A stretch of DNA of 64,000 nucleotides from Paracoccus aminovorans (lineage in GTDB: Bacteria; Pseudomonadota; Alphaproteobacteria; Rhodobacterales; Rhodobacteraceae), in the NCBI RefSeq assembly GCF_001546115.1, contig NZ_KQ955208.1:1685686-1749685 (forward strand). Direction: 5' to 3'. This document shows, piece by piece, positions 19,279 through 28,057 of the stretch. Numbering within the stretch: position 1 is the first letter of the stretch; every line of letters starts with the position of its first letter. Under the pieces are notes generated by a model, which ran no database searches, was not told the origin of the DNA, and worked only from the letters and a program-made list of their open reading frames with translations. Position numbers and translations under genes: made by a program.

Positions 19279-20114
19279 CCCTGGCTTACGAAACCGTTTC
19301 CGAGAACCGCAGCTTCGGCGGCACGCAGGGCGTCTATCGCCACAAGTCGCAGGCCACGGGCACCGACATGACCTTCGCCATCTACCTGCCGCCGCAGGCC
19401 GAACACGGCCGCGTGCCGGTGCTGTGGTATCTGTCGGGCCTGACCTGCACGCATGAGAATGCGATGACCAAGGCCGGGGCGCAGGAATGGGCGGCGGAAT
19501 ACGGCATCGCGGTGATCTTTCCCGACACCTCGCCGCGCGGCGAGGGCGTCGCCAACGACGAGGCCTATGACCTGGGCCAGGGCGCCGGCTTCTATGTCGA
19601 TGCCACGCAGGAACCCTGGGCGCCGCATTTCCGCATGTGGCACTATGTCACCCACGAACTGCCCGAGCTGGTCTTCGACAATTTCGCGCTGGACCGCGAC
19701 GCGCAGGGCATCACCGGCCATTCCATGGGCGGCCATGGCGCGCTGACCATCGCCATGACCTTCCCCGAGCGCTATCGCTCGGTCTCGGCCTTCTCGCCGA
19801 TCGCGAACCCCTCGGAAAGCGACTGGGGCAGGAAGCAGTTCACGGCCTATCTGGGCGAGGACAAGGCCGCCTGGGCCCGGCACGATTCGACCCTGCTGAT
19901 GCGCGAGCGCGGCTATCCCGGCGAGGTGCTGATCGACCAGGGCGCCAGCGACCAGTTCCTGGACCTGCTCAAGCCCGAATCCCTGGCCCATGCCATGATC
20001 GAGCGCCGCCAGCCCGGCGCGTTCCGCATGCAGGAAGGCTATGATCACAGCTATTTCTTCGTGCAGACCTTCATGGGCGACCACATCCGCTGGCATGCCG
20101 AGCGGCTGGGCTGA
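19275..20114 (+). CDS. fghA: S-formylglutathione hydrolase
   Basis: Esterase-D-type enzyme that splits S-formylglutathione to formate and glutathione, completing glutathione-dependent formaldehyde oxidation. It has 279 residues in an alpha/beta hydrolase fold. The nucleophile is S150 in [10 protein letters not shown], with the acid in QGASDQFLD and the histidine in YDHSYFF. AGGAGG precedes the ATG. Confidence 0.96.
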   Translation: MTLAYETVSENRSFGGTQGVYRHKSQATGTDMTFAIYLPPQAEHGRVPVLWYLSGLTCTHENAMTKAGAQEWAAEYGIAVIFPDTSPRGEGVANDEAYDLGQGAGFYVDATQEPWAPHFRMWHYVTHELPELVFDNFALDRDAQGITGHSMGGHGALTIAMTFPERYRSVSAFSPIANPSESDWGRKQFTAYLGEDKAAWARHDSTLLMRERGYPGEVLIDQGASDQFLDLLKPESLAHAMIERRQPGAFRMQEGYDHSYFFVQTFMGDHIRWHAERLG

Positions 20115-20123
20115 TCGGGCTTC

Positions 20124-20167
20124 GGGAAATTCGGGCGATAGATCCCATACTTATTGCCGAATTTCCC
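20124..20167. repeat. Long inverted repeat between fghA and xoxF
   Basis: GGGAAATTCGG (20124-20134) and CCGAATTTCCC (20157-20167) are perfect 11-base arms with centres 33 bases apart, about three helical turns. It could be an operator for a dimeric or tetrameric regulator of xoxF, or a hairpin ending the fghA transcript. No T-tract follows, which favours an operator. Confidence 0.5.
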
Positions 20168-20179
20168 TAATACTTTGGT
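20167..20179 (+). promoter_or_regulatory. Direct repeat copy 1 upstream of xoxF (CTAATACTTTGGT)
   Basis: This 13-base sequence recurs exactly at 22089-22101 upstream of the cytochrome c553i gene. Here it ends 110 bases before the xoxF ATG and abuts the inverted repeat at 20124-20167. It is probably a shared activator or promoter element for the methanol-oxidation genes. Confidence 0.5.
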
Positions 20180-20289
20180 CTGGCGACCCGACCGCTCGCG
20201 TTGACGTGAACCCGGTCGGGTCCGAACCTTCCGAACAGGTCGGCGTTCACGCCCGAGGGGGTGCCGTGGCCGACGAGGGAGGAAAACTC

Positions 20290-22092
20290 ATGAAAAATCT
20301 GCTGAACGGCGTCTGTCTTGCGCTGCTCATGTCCGGGTCGGCCGCGCTGGCCAATGACAGCGTCATGGCCGAGATCGCCAAGCCCGAGCAATGGGCGATC
20401 CAGACCGGCGATTATGCCAACACCCGCTATTCGACGCTCGACAAGATCAACAAGGACAACGTCAAGGACCTGCGCGTCGCCTGGACCTTCTCGACCGGCG
20501 TGCTGCGCGGCCACGAGGGCTCGCCGCTGGTCATCGGCGACGTCATGTATGTCCACACGCCCTTTCCGAACAACGTCTTCGCGCTGGACCTGAACGACAA
20601 CGGCAAGATCCTGTGGCGCTATCAGCCGCAGCAGGACCCGAACGTGATCGCGGTGATGTGCTGCGACACGGTGAACCGGGGCCTGGCCTATGCCGACGGC
20701 ATGATCCTGCTGTCGCAGGCCGACACCACCGTCGTCGCCCTGGATGCGAAAAGCGGCGAGGTGAAATGGTCGACCAAGGTCGGCGACCCCGCCATCGGCG
20801 AGACGCTGACCGCGACCACGATGCCGGTCAAGGACAAGCTGATGGTCGGCATCTCGGGCGGCGAATACGGCGTGCGCGGCCGCATGACCGCGCTGAACCT
20901 CAAGGACGGCAGCGTGGCCTGGAAGGCCTATTCCACCGGCCCGGACGAGGAAATGCTGGTCGATCCCGAAAAGACCACCCATCTTGGTAAGCCGATCGGC
21001 AAGGACAGCTCGCTGCAAAGCTGGGAGGGCGACCAGTGGAAGATCGGCGGCGGCACGATCTGGGGCTGGTTCTCGTATGATCCGGACCTGAACCTGATCT
21101 ATTACGGCACCGGCAACCCCTCGACCTGGAACCCGGCCCAGCGTCCGGGCGACAACAAGTGGTCGATGACGATCATGGCCCGCGATGCCGACACCGGCAT
21201 GGCGAAATGGTTCTACCAGATGACGCCGCATGACGAATGGGATTTCGACGGCGTCAACGAGATGATCCTGACCAACCAGCAGGTCGACGGCAAGGACCGC
21301 AAGCTGCTGACCCACTTCGACCGCAACGGCCTCGGCTATACGCTGGACCGCGAGACGGGCGAGCTGCTGGTGGCCGAGAAGTTCGACCCGGTGGTGAACT
21401 GGACCACCGGCGTGGACATGGATCCGAATTCGGAAACCTATGGCCGCCCGGCCGTGGTGGCCGAATACTCGACCGACCAGAACGGCGAGGACGAGAACAC
21501 CACCGGCGTCTGCCCGGCCGCGCTGGGCAGCAAGGACATGCAGCCGGCGGCCTTCTCGCCCAAGACCAACCTGTTCTACGTGCCGACCAACCACGTCTGC
21601 ATGGACTATGAGCCGTTCCGCGTCGCCTATACCGCCGGCCAGCCCTATGTCGGGGCCACGCTGTCGATGTATCCGGCCCCGAACAGCCATGGCGGCATGG
21701 GCAACTTCATCGCCTGGGACAACACCAAGGGCGAGATCAAGTGGTCGCTGCCGGAACAGTTCTCGGTCTGGTCGGGCGCCTTGGCGACCGCGGGCGACGT
21801 GGTCTTCTACGGCACGCTGGAAGGCTATCTGAAGGCCGTGGACGCCGAGACCGGCAAGGAGCTCTACAAGTTCAAGACGCCCTCCGGCATCATCGGCAAC
21901 GTCATGACCTATGAACATGGCGGCAAGCAGTACATCGGCATCCTGTCCGGCGTAGGCGGCTGGGCCGGCATCGGTCTGGCGGCCGGCCTGACCAACCCGA
22001 ACGAGGGCCTGGGCGCCGTGGGCGGCTATGCCTCGCTGTCGCAATACACCGAATTGGGCGGCCAGCTGACCGTGTTCGAGCTGCCGGGCTAA
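20290..22092 (+). CDS. xoxF: XoxF, lanthanide-dependent methanol dehydrogenase (PQQ)
   Basis: Periplasmic quinoprotein that oxidises methanol. The 600-residue precursor starts with a signal peptide ending ...SGSAALA and has an eight-bladed propeller. The adjacent cysteine pair is C124-C125 ([10 protein letters not shown]). The active site reads [13 protein letters not shown]318 is the catalytic Asp, and D320 is the extra Asp that marks lanthanide-using enzymes (calcium-type MxaF has Ala there). [20 protein letters not shown] is also XoxF-like. No small MxaI-type subunit is encoded. It is followed by its cytochrome and XoxJ. Confidence 0.97.
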   Translation: MKNLLNGVCLALLMSGSAALANDSVMAEIAKPEQWAIQTGDYANTRYSTLDKINKDNVKDLRVAWTFSTGVLRGHEGSPLVIGDVMYVHTPFPNNVFALDLNDNGKILWRYQPQQDPNVIAVMCCDTVNRGLAYADGMILLSQADTTVVALDAKSGEVKWSTKVGDPAIGETLTATTMPVKDKLMVGISGGEYGVRGRMTALNLKDGSVAWKAYSTGPDEEMLVDPEKTTHLGKPIGKDSSLQSWEGDQWKIGGGTIWGWFSYDPDLNLIYYGTGNPSTWNPAQRPGDNKWSMTIMARDADTGMAKWFYQMTPHDEWDFDGVNEMILTNQQVDGKDRKLLTHFDRNGLGYTLDRETGELLVAEKFDPVVNWTTGVDMDPNSETYGRPAVVAEYSTDQNGEDENTTGVCPAALGSKDMQPAAFSPKTNLFYVPTNHVCMDYEPFRVAYTAGQPYVGATLSMYPAPNSHGGMGNFIAWDNTKGEIKWSLPEQFSVWSGALATAGDVVFYGTLEGYLKAVDAETGKELYKFKTPSGIIGNVMTYEHGGKQYIGILSGVGGWAGIGLAAGLTNPNEGLGAVGGYASLSQYTELGGQLTVFELPG

Positions 22093-22101
22093 TACTTTGG
22101 T
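22089..22101 (+). promoter_or_regulatory. Direct repeat copy 2 upstream of cycB (CTAATACTTTGGT)
   Basis: Identical to 20167-20179. It overlaps the xoxF stop codon and ends 96 bases before the cycB ATG, a distance similar to that of copy 1 from xoxF. Confidence 0.5.
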
Positions 22102-22128
22102 GCAGAAAAGCGAACTGTGACTCGTCAG

Positions 22129-22161
22129 GCTCCGCCCGGGGAAAATACCCTTGGGCGGAGC
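22129..22161 (+). repeat. Hairpin between xoxF and cycB
   Basis: Outer arms GCTCCGCCC (22129-22137) and GGGCGGAGC (22153-22161) enclose an inner GGG/CCC pair and a seven-base loop (GAAAATA). There is no T-tract. It may partly terminate, or protect the 3' end of xoxF mRNA. Confidence 0.6.
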
Positions 22162-22197
22162 AGCCAATTTCACGGGTGCCAGTCAGGGGAGGAATTC

Positions 22198-22890
22198 ATG
22201 ACCAGCAAGACGACCGCCAGCTTGATGGCGATCTGCATCGCATGTGCGACAGCCGCCGTCGGCCAGACGGCCATCGCGCAGACGACCAGCGAACAACCGC
22301 CGGCCCAGGCCGGCGCCGGTGCCGCCGCCGCCGTCTCGGGCGACGCGCAGCAGCAGCCGGCCGAGACCGCGCCGGCCGCCGACGCACCCGCAGCCGAGGA
22401 GGCGCCTGCGGTGCAGGAGGCGGGCGGCAAGCTCGTGCTGCCCAACGGTCAGGACATCACCCCCGACCACATGGAGAACGGCCGCTGGTATACGGCCGAG
22501 GACATCCCGACCTTCAAGATCGCCGAGGACGGCACCCTGGATTACGCCGCCTTTTCGGGCTACCGTCGCTATTCGGCGGAATGCCACGTCTGCCACGGCC
22601 CGGACGGCGAGGGCTCGACCTATGCGCCGGCGCTGAAGAACTCGGTGCTGAAGCTCGACTACTACGAATTCCAGGAGATCGTCGCCTCGGGCAAGCAAGA
22701 GGTGAACACGGCCGCCAACCTGGTGATGCCGGCCTTCGGGACCAACAAGAACGTCTGGTGCTATGTCGACGACATCTATGTCTATCTGCTGGCCCGGGGC
22801 GCGGGCGACCTGCCGCGCGGCCGTCCGGCGAAAAAGGAAAGCAAATCCGATGATTTCGCGGCGCAGGAAGATTCCTGCATGAACGGATGA
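22198..22890 (+). CDS. cycB: Cytochrome c553i, electron acceptor of XoxF (XoxG type)
   Basis: Periplasmic c-type cytochrome that takes electrons from methanol dehydrogenase. The 230 residues start at an ATG preceded by GGAGG. A signal peptide ends near QTAIAQ, followed by a long Ala/Pro/Glu-rich linker (about 30-75). The heme site is C129-H-V-C132-H133, with a likely Met ligand in NLVMPAF. The gene was described in P. denitrificans directly downstream of xoxF. Its stop overlaps the xoxJ start. Confidence 0.93.
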   Translation: MTSKTTASLMAICIACATAAVGQTAIAQTTSEQPPAQAGAGAAAAVSGDAQQQPAETAPAADAPAAEEAPAVQEAGGKLVLPNGQDITPDHMENGRWYTAEDIPTFKIAEDGTLDYAAFSGYRRYSAECHVCHGPDGEGSTYAPALKNSVLKLDYYEFQEIVASGKQEVNTAANLVMPAFGTNKNVWCYVDDIYVYLLARGAGDLPRGRPAKKESKSDDFAAQEDSCMNG

Positions 22891-23711
22891 GACGCCCGGC
22901 CCCCCTGGCCGGGATCCTGGCCGCCTTTCTGGCCTGCGCCGCGCTGCCCGCGCCGGCGCAGGTCGCCGACCTGCGTTCCACGACCGAGTTCCGGGTCTGT
23001 GCCGACCCGGCCGCGGTGCCGATGTCCGCAGAGGACGGCTCGGGCTTCGAGAACCGCATCGCCCAGCTTTTCGGTGAAAAGTTGGGGGTGCCGGTGGTCT
23101 ATACCTGGTTCCCGCAGGGCTCGGGCTTCATCCGCAAGACCCTGCGCGCCGGGCTGTGCGATGTCGTCATCGGCTATGCCCAGGGCGACGAGCTGGTGCA
23201 GAACACCAACCATTACTACACCTCGGCCTATGGCATCGTGACGCGCAAGGACAGCCCGCTGGCATCGGTCGAGACGCTCGAGGATCCGGCGCTGAAGGGC
23301 CATCCCATCGGCGTGGTGGCCGGCACGCCGCCGGCGACCAACCTGGCCCGCGCCGGCCTCGCCAAGGACATGCGCGGCTGGGATCTGTTCGTGGACCGCC
23401 GAGTGGAAAATCCGATCGGCGACATGCTGGCGCAGGTGAAATCGAGCGAGCTGGCGGCGGCGGTGGTCTGGGGGCCGCTGGCCGGCCCGCTGGTCAAGGC
23501 CGATCCCGATCTGCAGTTCACGCCGCTGCTGAAAGAGACCTCGGGGCCGCGCATGTTCTTCCGCATCACCATGGGTGTGCGGCTGGGCGAGGACGAATGG
23601 AAGCGCCAGCTGAACAGCCTGATCCGCCGGCACCAGGACGAGATCGACGCCATCCTGCGCGATGCCGGCGTGCCGATCCTGGACGATTACGGCAAGGGGC
23701 TGAAGCCATGA
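22887..23711 (+). CDS. xoxJ: XoxJ, periplasmic binding-protein-like partner of XoxF
   Basis: A 274-residue exported protein with a type-2 periplasmic binding protein fold (FRVCADPAAVPMSAEDGSGFENRIAQLF; GSGFIRKTLRAGLCDVVIGYAQ). Family members are required for, or help activate, XoxF; the ligand is not established. It begins at an ATGA overlap with cycB and is followed by another close gene. Confidence 0.9.
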   Translation: MRRPAPLAGILAAFLACAALPAPAQVADLRSTTEFRVCADPAAVPMSAEDGSGFENRIAQLFGEKLGVPVVYTWFPQGSGFIRKTLRAGLCDVVIGYAQGDELVQNTNHYYTSAYGIVTRKDSPLASVETLEDPALKGHPIGVVAGTPPATNLARAGLAKDMRGWDLFVDRRVENPIGDMLAQVKSSELAAAVVWGPLAGPLVKADPDLQFTPLLKETSGPRMFFRITMGVRLGEDEWKRQLNSLIRRHQDEIDAILRDAGVPILDDYGKGLKP

Positions 23712-24229
23712 AAGCCTGGCTGCCGGCGCTGGTCCTGAGCACGGGCGCCGCGCTGGCGCAGGTGCCCGAGCCGCAGGATTTCCGGGGCGAGCCTTATCGC
23801 GCCCCGGTGCCCGCCACCCTGGCCGGCGCCCAGGTCATCGACGGGCCGCGGGCCAAGGCGCTGCATGACGCCGGCGTGCCCTTCCTCGATGTGCTGCCGC
23901 GGCAGAAGCGGCCCGACAACCTGCCCGAGGGCACGATCTGGGCCGCGCCGCCGCATCAGACCATCCCCGGCGCGACCTGGCTCTACGACACCGGTTATGA
24001 AAAGCTCGCGCCGGCCGAAGAACAGCGCCTGGCGGACGGGCTCGCTGCCGCCACCCATGGCGACAAGGCGGCGCCGGTGGTGATCTTTTGCAAGAGCGAT
24101 TGCTGGATGAGCTGGAATGCCGGCAAGCGCGCCGTGGCCCTGGGCTACAGCGGCGTGAACTGGTATCCGGACGGCGTCGACGGCTGGGTCGAGATGGGCG
24201 GCACGCTGGTCAACGCGACCGACCCGTGA
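23708..24229 (+). CDS. CXXCW-motif rhodanese-like protein of PQQ-linked alcohol oxidation
   Basis: A 173-residue exported protein with a signal peptide ending ALAQ and a rhodanese-like fold. The motif is C128-K-S-D-C132-W133. Proteins with this CXXCW signature occur in PQQ-dependent alcohol dehydrogenase clusters; the biochemical role is unknown, possibly redox or sulfur chemistry in the periplasm. It overlaps xoxJ by four bases. Its 3' end overlaps the convergent beta-propeller gene by 20 bases. Confidence 0.82.
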   Translation: MKAWLPALVLSTGAALAQVPEPQDFRGEPYRAPVPATLAGAQVIDGPRAKALHDAGVPFLDVLPRQKRPDNLPEGTIWAAPPHQTIPGATWLYDTGYEKLAPAEEQRLADGLAAATHGDKAAPVVIFCKSDCWMSWNAGKRAVALGYSGVNWYPDGVDGWVEMGGTLVNATDP

Positions 24230-25127
24230 AGCTGCCGAAGGCGCGCGGGCCGTCCGGCAGTTCGATCTCGCGCGTGATCTCCAGGCTGGCGGCGTCGATC
24301 CAGACCAGCGTGTTGCTGTCCCAATGCGCCACCACCACGCCCGAGCCATCGGGCAGGGCGGCGATACCCTCGGGGTAATCCCCGGTCTCCAGGCTTGTGA
24401 TCACAGCCAGCGTCCCGGGGTCGAAGACCGTCACCGTGCCGGCATATTGGTCGGTGACGAAGCCGCGCCCGCCGGCGAAGGCCACGCCATAGGGATGGCT
24501 GCCGGTCGGCACCTGGCCCAGCAGCGTGCCGGCTTGCGGGTCGATGACGCTGACCGTGTCGCTTTGCACATCCGCCGTCCACAGCCGCCCGTCGTGAAAG
24601 GCGACGGCATAGGGGTGCTGGCCGACCTTGACCCGCGCCCGCAAGGCGCCGCTGGCCGCGTCATAGATCGAGACGCTGTCGTCGTCGCGATCCGCCGTCG
24701 CGACCAGCGTACCGTCGCTGGCCACACCCGCCGGCGCCTTGCCGGTCGGAACCGACCACAGCTCGCGCAGATCCGCATCCAGCCGCAGCAGCCGGCCCTG
24801 ATACCATTCGGTGACGAAGACCCCGCCGCCCGGCGCCACGGCGACGCCGAAGGCGCCCTCGGGCAGAGCGCGGCCGCCGACGACCGCGCCGGCCTCGTCC
24901 AGAACCGTCAGCCGGCCGGTCTCGGCCGCAATCACATAGGCCCGGCCCGCCTGGGGGTCATAGGCCACCGGCGCCGGCGCGCCGGGCAAGGGCCGCTCGG
25001 CCAGCACCGCGCCCGAGGCCAGGTCGATCACCGTGACCGCCCCGGCATTCTGCGAGGTGACGAAGCCCAGGTCGGCGGCGCCCGCCGGCCCGGCCAGCGC
25101 CGCCAGCAGGGCCAAGCGCCGGATCAT
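24210..25127 (-). CDS. Exported YVTN-type beta-propeller protein
   Basis: A 305-residue protein with signal peptide (MIRRLALLAALAGPAGAA) and about seven repeats of the type GTVTVFDPGTLAVITSLETGDYPEGIA. Such propellers occur repeatedly in PQQ-alcohol oxidation clusters, but no catalytic role is known. It follows the MxaD-like gene with a four-base overlap and converges with the CXXCW gene. Confidence 0.8.
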   Translation of the reverse strand: MIRRLALLAALAGPAGAADLGFVTSQNAGAVTVIDLASGAVLAERPLPGAPAPVAYDPQAGRAYVIAAETGRLTVLDEAGAVVGGRALPEGAFGVAVAPGGGVFVTEWYQGRLLRLDADLRELWSVPTGKAPAGVASDGTLVATADRDDDSVSIYDAASGALRARVKVGQHPYAVAFHDGRLWTADVQSDTVSVIDPQAGTLLGQVPTGSHPYGVAFAGGRGFVTDQYAGTVTVFDPGTLAVITSLETGDYPEGIAALPDGSGVVVAHWDSNTLVWIDAASLEITREIELPDGPRAFGSFTGRSR

Positions 25128-25675
25128 TCCGCCTTGCCGAACCTTTCGGCCAGCGCGTCCAGCCCGGCCTGGTAGACGCCGGTCACCGCCTTGGTCGCGG
25201 CCTCGTCATTCTGGTCGGCGGGCGGGTTGTTGTTGGGGAAGCCGCGATAGAAGCCGCCCTTCCAGCTGACCAGCGCCTTGCCGCCTTCGTCCTTGACGCA
25301 AAGCGTCGAGGCATAATTCGTCACCGGCAGCACGGCCACATCGACCTTTTCGATGCGATAGGCGTAGCAGCGCTTCTCGGGCTGCCATTTCGACAGGACC
25401 TCGGTGATGGTCGGATCGCCGGCATCGGCCTTCAGATGCAGCACGCGCTCGGACTTCTCGGGCTGGTCGGTCGAGCCGTCGCCGGTGATCTCGGTCTTGG
25501 CGATGGCGGGGTGCCAGCTCATGTCGTCGAACTTGCCGATCACCGCCCAGACCTCGTCCGGGGTCGCATCCAGCTTCTGATCCAGTTCCAGCTTCAGCCG
25601 CACCGGCCCGTGGGCCTGGGCCGCTCCGGCCAGCATCACGACCGCCGCAAGGCTTGCGGCCATCACTCGTCTCAT
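25124..25675 (-). CDS. MxaD-like SRPBCC family exported protein
   Basis: A 183-residue protein with signal peptide (MRRVMAASLAAVVMLAGAAQA) and an SRPBCC/START-like domain (LDATPDEVWAVIGKFDDMSWHP). It resembles MxaD of methylotrophs, which helps electron transfer between methanol dehydrogenase and its cytochrome. It is divergent from the lut-like cluster and shares a 187-base regulatory gap with it. Confidence 0.78.
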   Translation of the reverse strand: MRRVMAASLAAVVMLAGAAQAHGPVRLKLELDQKLDATPDEVWAVIGKFDDMSWHPAIAKTEITGDGSTDQPEKSERVLHLKADAGDPTITEVLSKWQPEKRCYAYRIEKVDVAVLPVTNYASTLCVKDEGGKALVSWKGGFYRGFPNNNPPADQNDEAATKAVTGVYQAGLDALAERFGKAE

Positions 25676-25774
25676 CCGTCTCTCCCCTTCATCGCGAATG
25701 GCGGGGCGCGCCGGCCTCCGCCGCTATGGGCGACCATGCGCCCAGCCGGGGGTGGCGTCCATAAGACAAATGTA

Positions 25775-25792
25775 TCGGGGCATTTTCCCCGA
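25775..25792. promoter_or_regulatory. Palindrome in the divergent gap of the methylotrophy region
   Basis: TCGGGG-CATTTT-CCCCGA lies in the gap between the MxaD-like gene and the lut-like cluster. Further dyad elements flank it (ACAAAT...ATTTGT; AAATC-GGGT-GATTT). It is a candidate operator controlling both directions. Confidence 0.4.
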
Positions 25793-25862
25793 GTGAAATC
25801 GGGTGATTTGTCGGGTTGGCGAAGCCAGACTTGCCCGCCATGATGCCGGGGGGAGGATGGGC

Positions 25863-27056
25863 ATGACAGGCAGAATCATCATACTTTTGGCTGGCTTGGC
25901 CGCCGCGGGGCCGGTTTTGGCGCAGCAGGCGGCGCAGAAGCCCGTGGAAACCGTGCGCGCTGCCGTGCTGCGCGTGGACGTGCCGCACTTGCCGCCGATC
26001 TCGCGGCTGGACACGCCGCCGGGCGACCTGGGCTTTGCCGGCGCGCGGCTGGCGATCCTGGACAACGACACCACCGGCCGCTTCATGGGCCAGGACTTCG
26101 AGGCGCTGGAAGTGACCGCCACGCCCGAGACCGCCGCGGCCGAGATGGAGAAGCTGCTGGCCGAGGGCGTGCCCTTCATCGTGACGCTGGCCGATGACGC
26201 GACGACCCTGGCGCTGGCCGACCAGGCCGGCGACAAGGCGCTGGTGCTGAACGCGCGGGCGCGGGGCGACGCCCTGCGCGGCAAGGATTGCCGGGCCAAT
26301 GTCATCCATGCCGCGCCCAGCCAGGCCATGCTGACCGATGCGCTGGCGCAGTTCCTGATGTGGAAGAAATGGCCGAACTGGTTCCTGGTCGCCGGCAGCC
26401 ACCCCGAGGATATCGCGCTGGCCGATGCCTATCGCCGGGCCGCGACCAAGTTCGGCGCCAAGATCGTCGAGGAACGCACCTATGAGGACACCGGCGGCAG
26501 CCGGCGCAGCGATTCGGGCCATGTCCAGGTGCAGCAGCAGATGCCGGTCTTTACCCAGCGCGCGGCCGAGCATGACGTGCTGATCGCCGCGGACGAGAAC
26601 GGCGTCTTCGCCGAATGGCTGCCCTATGAGACCTGGGACGCGCGCCCGGTCGCGGGCTCGGCCGGGCTGGTGCCGCGCAGCTGGGCGCCCTCGCTGGAAG
26701 CCTGGGGCGCGACGCAGTTCCAGAACCGCTTCGAAAAGCTCGCCACCCGCCCGATGCGCGAGGAGGATTACCAGACCTGGATCGCGCTGCGCATGATCGG
26801 CGAATCCGCGACGCGGACGCAAAGCACCGATCCGGCGACGCTGAAGCAGTTCATGCTGTCCGACAAGTTCGAGGTGGCGGGCTTCAAGGGCCAGAAGCTG
26901 ACGATCCGCGACTGGGACCACCAGCTGCGCCAGCCGATCCTGCTGGCGACGCCGACCGTGACCGCCTCGGTCAGCCCGCAGGACCAGTATCTGCACCAGA
27001 GCTCGGCGCTGGATACGCTGGGCATCGACCGTCCCGAAACCGAATGTCAGTTCTGA
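25863..27056 (+). CDS. Periplasmic ABC-type binding protein of PQQ/lanthanide cluster (LutA-like)
   Basis: A 397-residue exported protein with a type-1 periplasmic binding fold. The ATG at 25863 was preferred because GGGAGG sits six bases upstream; an ATG at 25857 directly abuts that site. The signal peptide ends GPVLAQ. It matches the family of binding proteins tied to PQQ-dependent alcohol dehydrogenase systems, and its position ahead of a propeller and ABC genes resembles lutA of the Methylorubrum lanthanide cluster. Ligand unproven. Confidence 0.8.
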   Translation: MTGRIIILLAGLAAAGPVLAQQAAQKPVETVRAAVLRVDVPHLPPISRLDTPPGDLGFAGARLAILDNDTTGRFMGQDFEALEVTATPETAAAEMEKLLAEGVPFIVTLADDATTLALADQAGDKALVLNARARGDALRGKDCRANVIHAAPSQAMLTDALAQFLMWKKWPNWFLVAGSHPEDIALADAYRRAATKFGAKIVEERTYEDTGGSRRSDSGHVQVQQQMPVFTQRAAEHDVLIAADENGVFAEWLPYETWDARPVAGSAGLVPRSWAPSLEAWGATQFQNRFEKLATRPMREEDYQTWIALRMIGESATRTQSTDPATLKQFMLSDKFEVAGFKGQKLTIRDWDHQLRQPILLATPTVTASVSPQDQYLHQSSALDTLGIDRPETECQF

Positions 27057-27064
27057 GGTGAACG

Positions 27065-28036
27065 ATGAAAGCCGCAACCGCCATCCTGACCTCGGCCCTG
27101 TGCCTGGGTTTCGCCCTGCCGGCCGCCGCCAACCGGGTCTTCGTCAGCAACGAAAAGGGCAATGACGTCACCGTGCTCGACAGCGAGACGCTGGAGGTGA
27201 TCGGCACCTATCCGGTCGGCGCCCGCCCGCGCGGCATCACCATCAGCCCGGACGGGAAAGAGCTTTACGTCTGCGCCTCGGACGACGACCTGGTGCGGGT
27301 CTTCAACCCCGAGACCATGGAGGAGACGCACACGCTGCCCTCGGGTCCCGACCCCGAGCTGTTCGTGCTGCACCCCTCGGGCAACCCGCTTTACATCGCC
27401 AACGAGGACGACAACCTGGTCACCGTGGTCGACACCCAGACCCACAAGGTGCTGGCCGAGATCCCGGTCGGCGTCGAGCCCGAGGGCATGGGCGTCAGCC
27501 CCGACGGCAAGGTGGTCATCAACACCTCGGAAACCACCAATATGGCGCATTTCATCAATTCCGAGACCTTCGAGATCTTCGGCAATGTGCTGGTCGATTC
27601 GCGCCCGCGCTTTGCGCAATACAACGACCAGGGCACGAAACTGTACGTCAGCAGCGAGATCGGCGGCACGGTCAGCGTGATCCACCCGGAAAACCAGACC
27701 ATCGAGAAGAAGATCAGCTTCGAGATCCCCGGCGTGCTGCCCGAGGCGATCCAGCCCGTCGGCATCCGCATCACCAAGGACGGGAAAAAGGTCTATGTCG
27801 CGCTGGGCCCGGCGAACCGCGTCGCCGTCATCAACGGCGAAACCGACGAGGTCGAGGATTACCTGCTGGTCGGCCAGCGCGTCTGGCAATTGGCCTTTAC
27901 CCCGGACGAGAAATATCTCTTCACCACCAACGGCAATTCCAACGACGTGTCGGTGATCGACGTGGCGGCGAACAAGGTCGTCAAGTCCGTGCCCGTGGGC
28001 CAGCAGCCCTGGGGCGTGGTCGTCGCGCCGAACTGA
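27065..28036 (+). CDS. Exported YVTN beta-propeller protein of the lut-like cluster
   Basis: A 323-residue exported protein with signal peptide ending LPAAA and seven YVTN-type repeats (SNEKGNDVTVLDSETLEVIGT and others). This family co-occurs with PQQ-linked ABC genes. It lies 8 bases after the binding protein gene and is likely co-translated with it. A counterpart is present in lanthanide-uptake clusters. Many acidic surface loops are visible (EDDDN, DDDL), but metal binding is only a guess. Confidence 0.8.
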   Translation: MKAATAILTSALCLGFALPAAANRVFVSNEKGNDVTVLDSETLEVIGTYPVGARPRGITISPDGKELYVCASDDDLVRVFNPETMEETHTLPSGPDPELFVLHPSGNPLYIANEDDNLVTVVDTQTHKVLAEIPVGVEPEGMGVSPDGKVVINTSETTNMAHFINSETFEIFGNVLVDSRPRFAQYNDQGTKLYVSSEIGGTVSVIHPENQTIEKKISFEIPGVLPEAIQPVGIRITKDGKKVYVALGPANRVAVINGETDEVEDYLLVGQRVWQLAFTPDEKYLFTTNGNSNDVSVIDVAANKVVKSVPVGQQPWGVVVAPN

Positions 28037-28057
28037 AACCAACAACGGAGGAAAACC

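Noticed and set aside
20290..22092. Calcium-dependent MxaF as the identity of the quinoprotein
   Set aside because: The extra Asp at 320, absence of mxaI and presence of cytochrome c553i and XoxJ all indicate XoxF.
22129..22161. Hairpin after xoxF read as a classical terminator
   Set aside because: It lacks a T-tract and cycB is known to be tied to xoxF, so partial termination or stabilisation is the safer reading; kept only as a hairpin.
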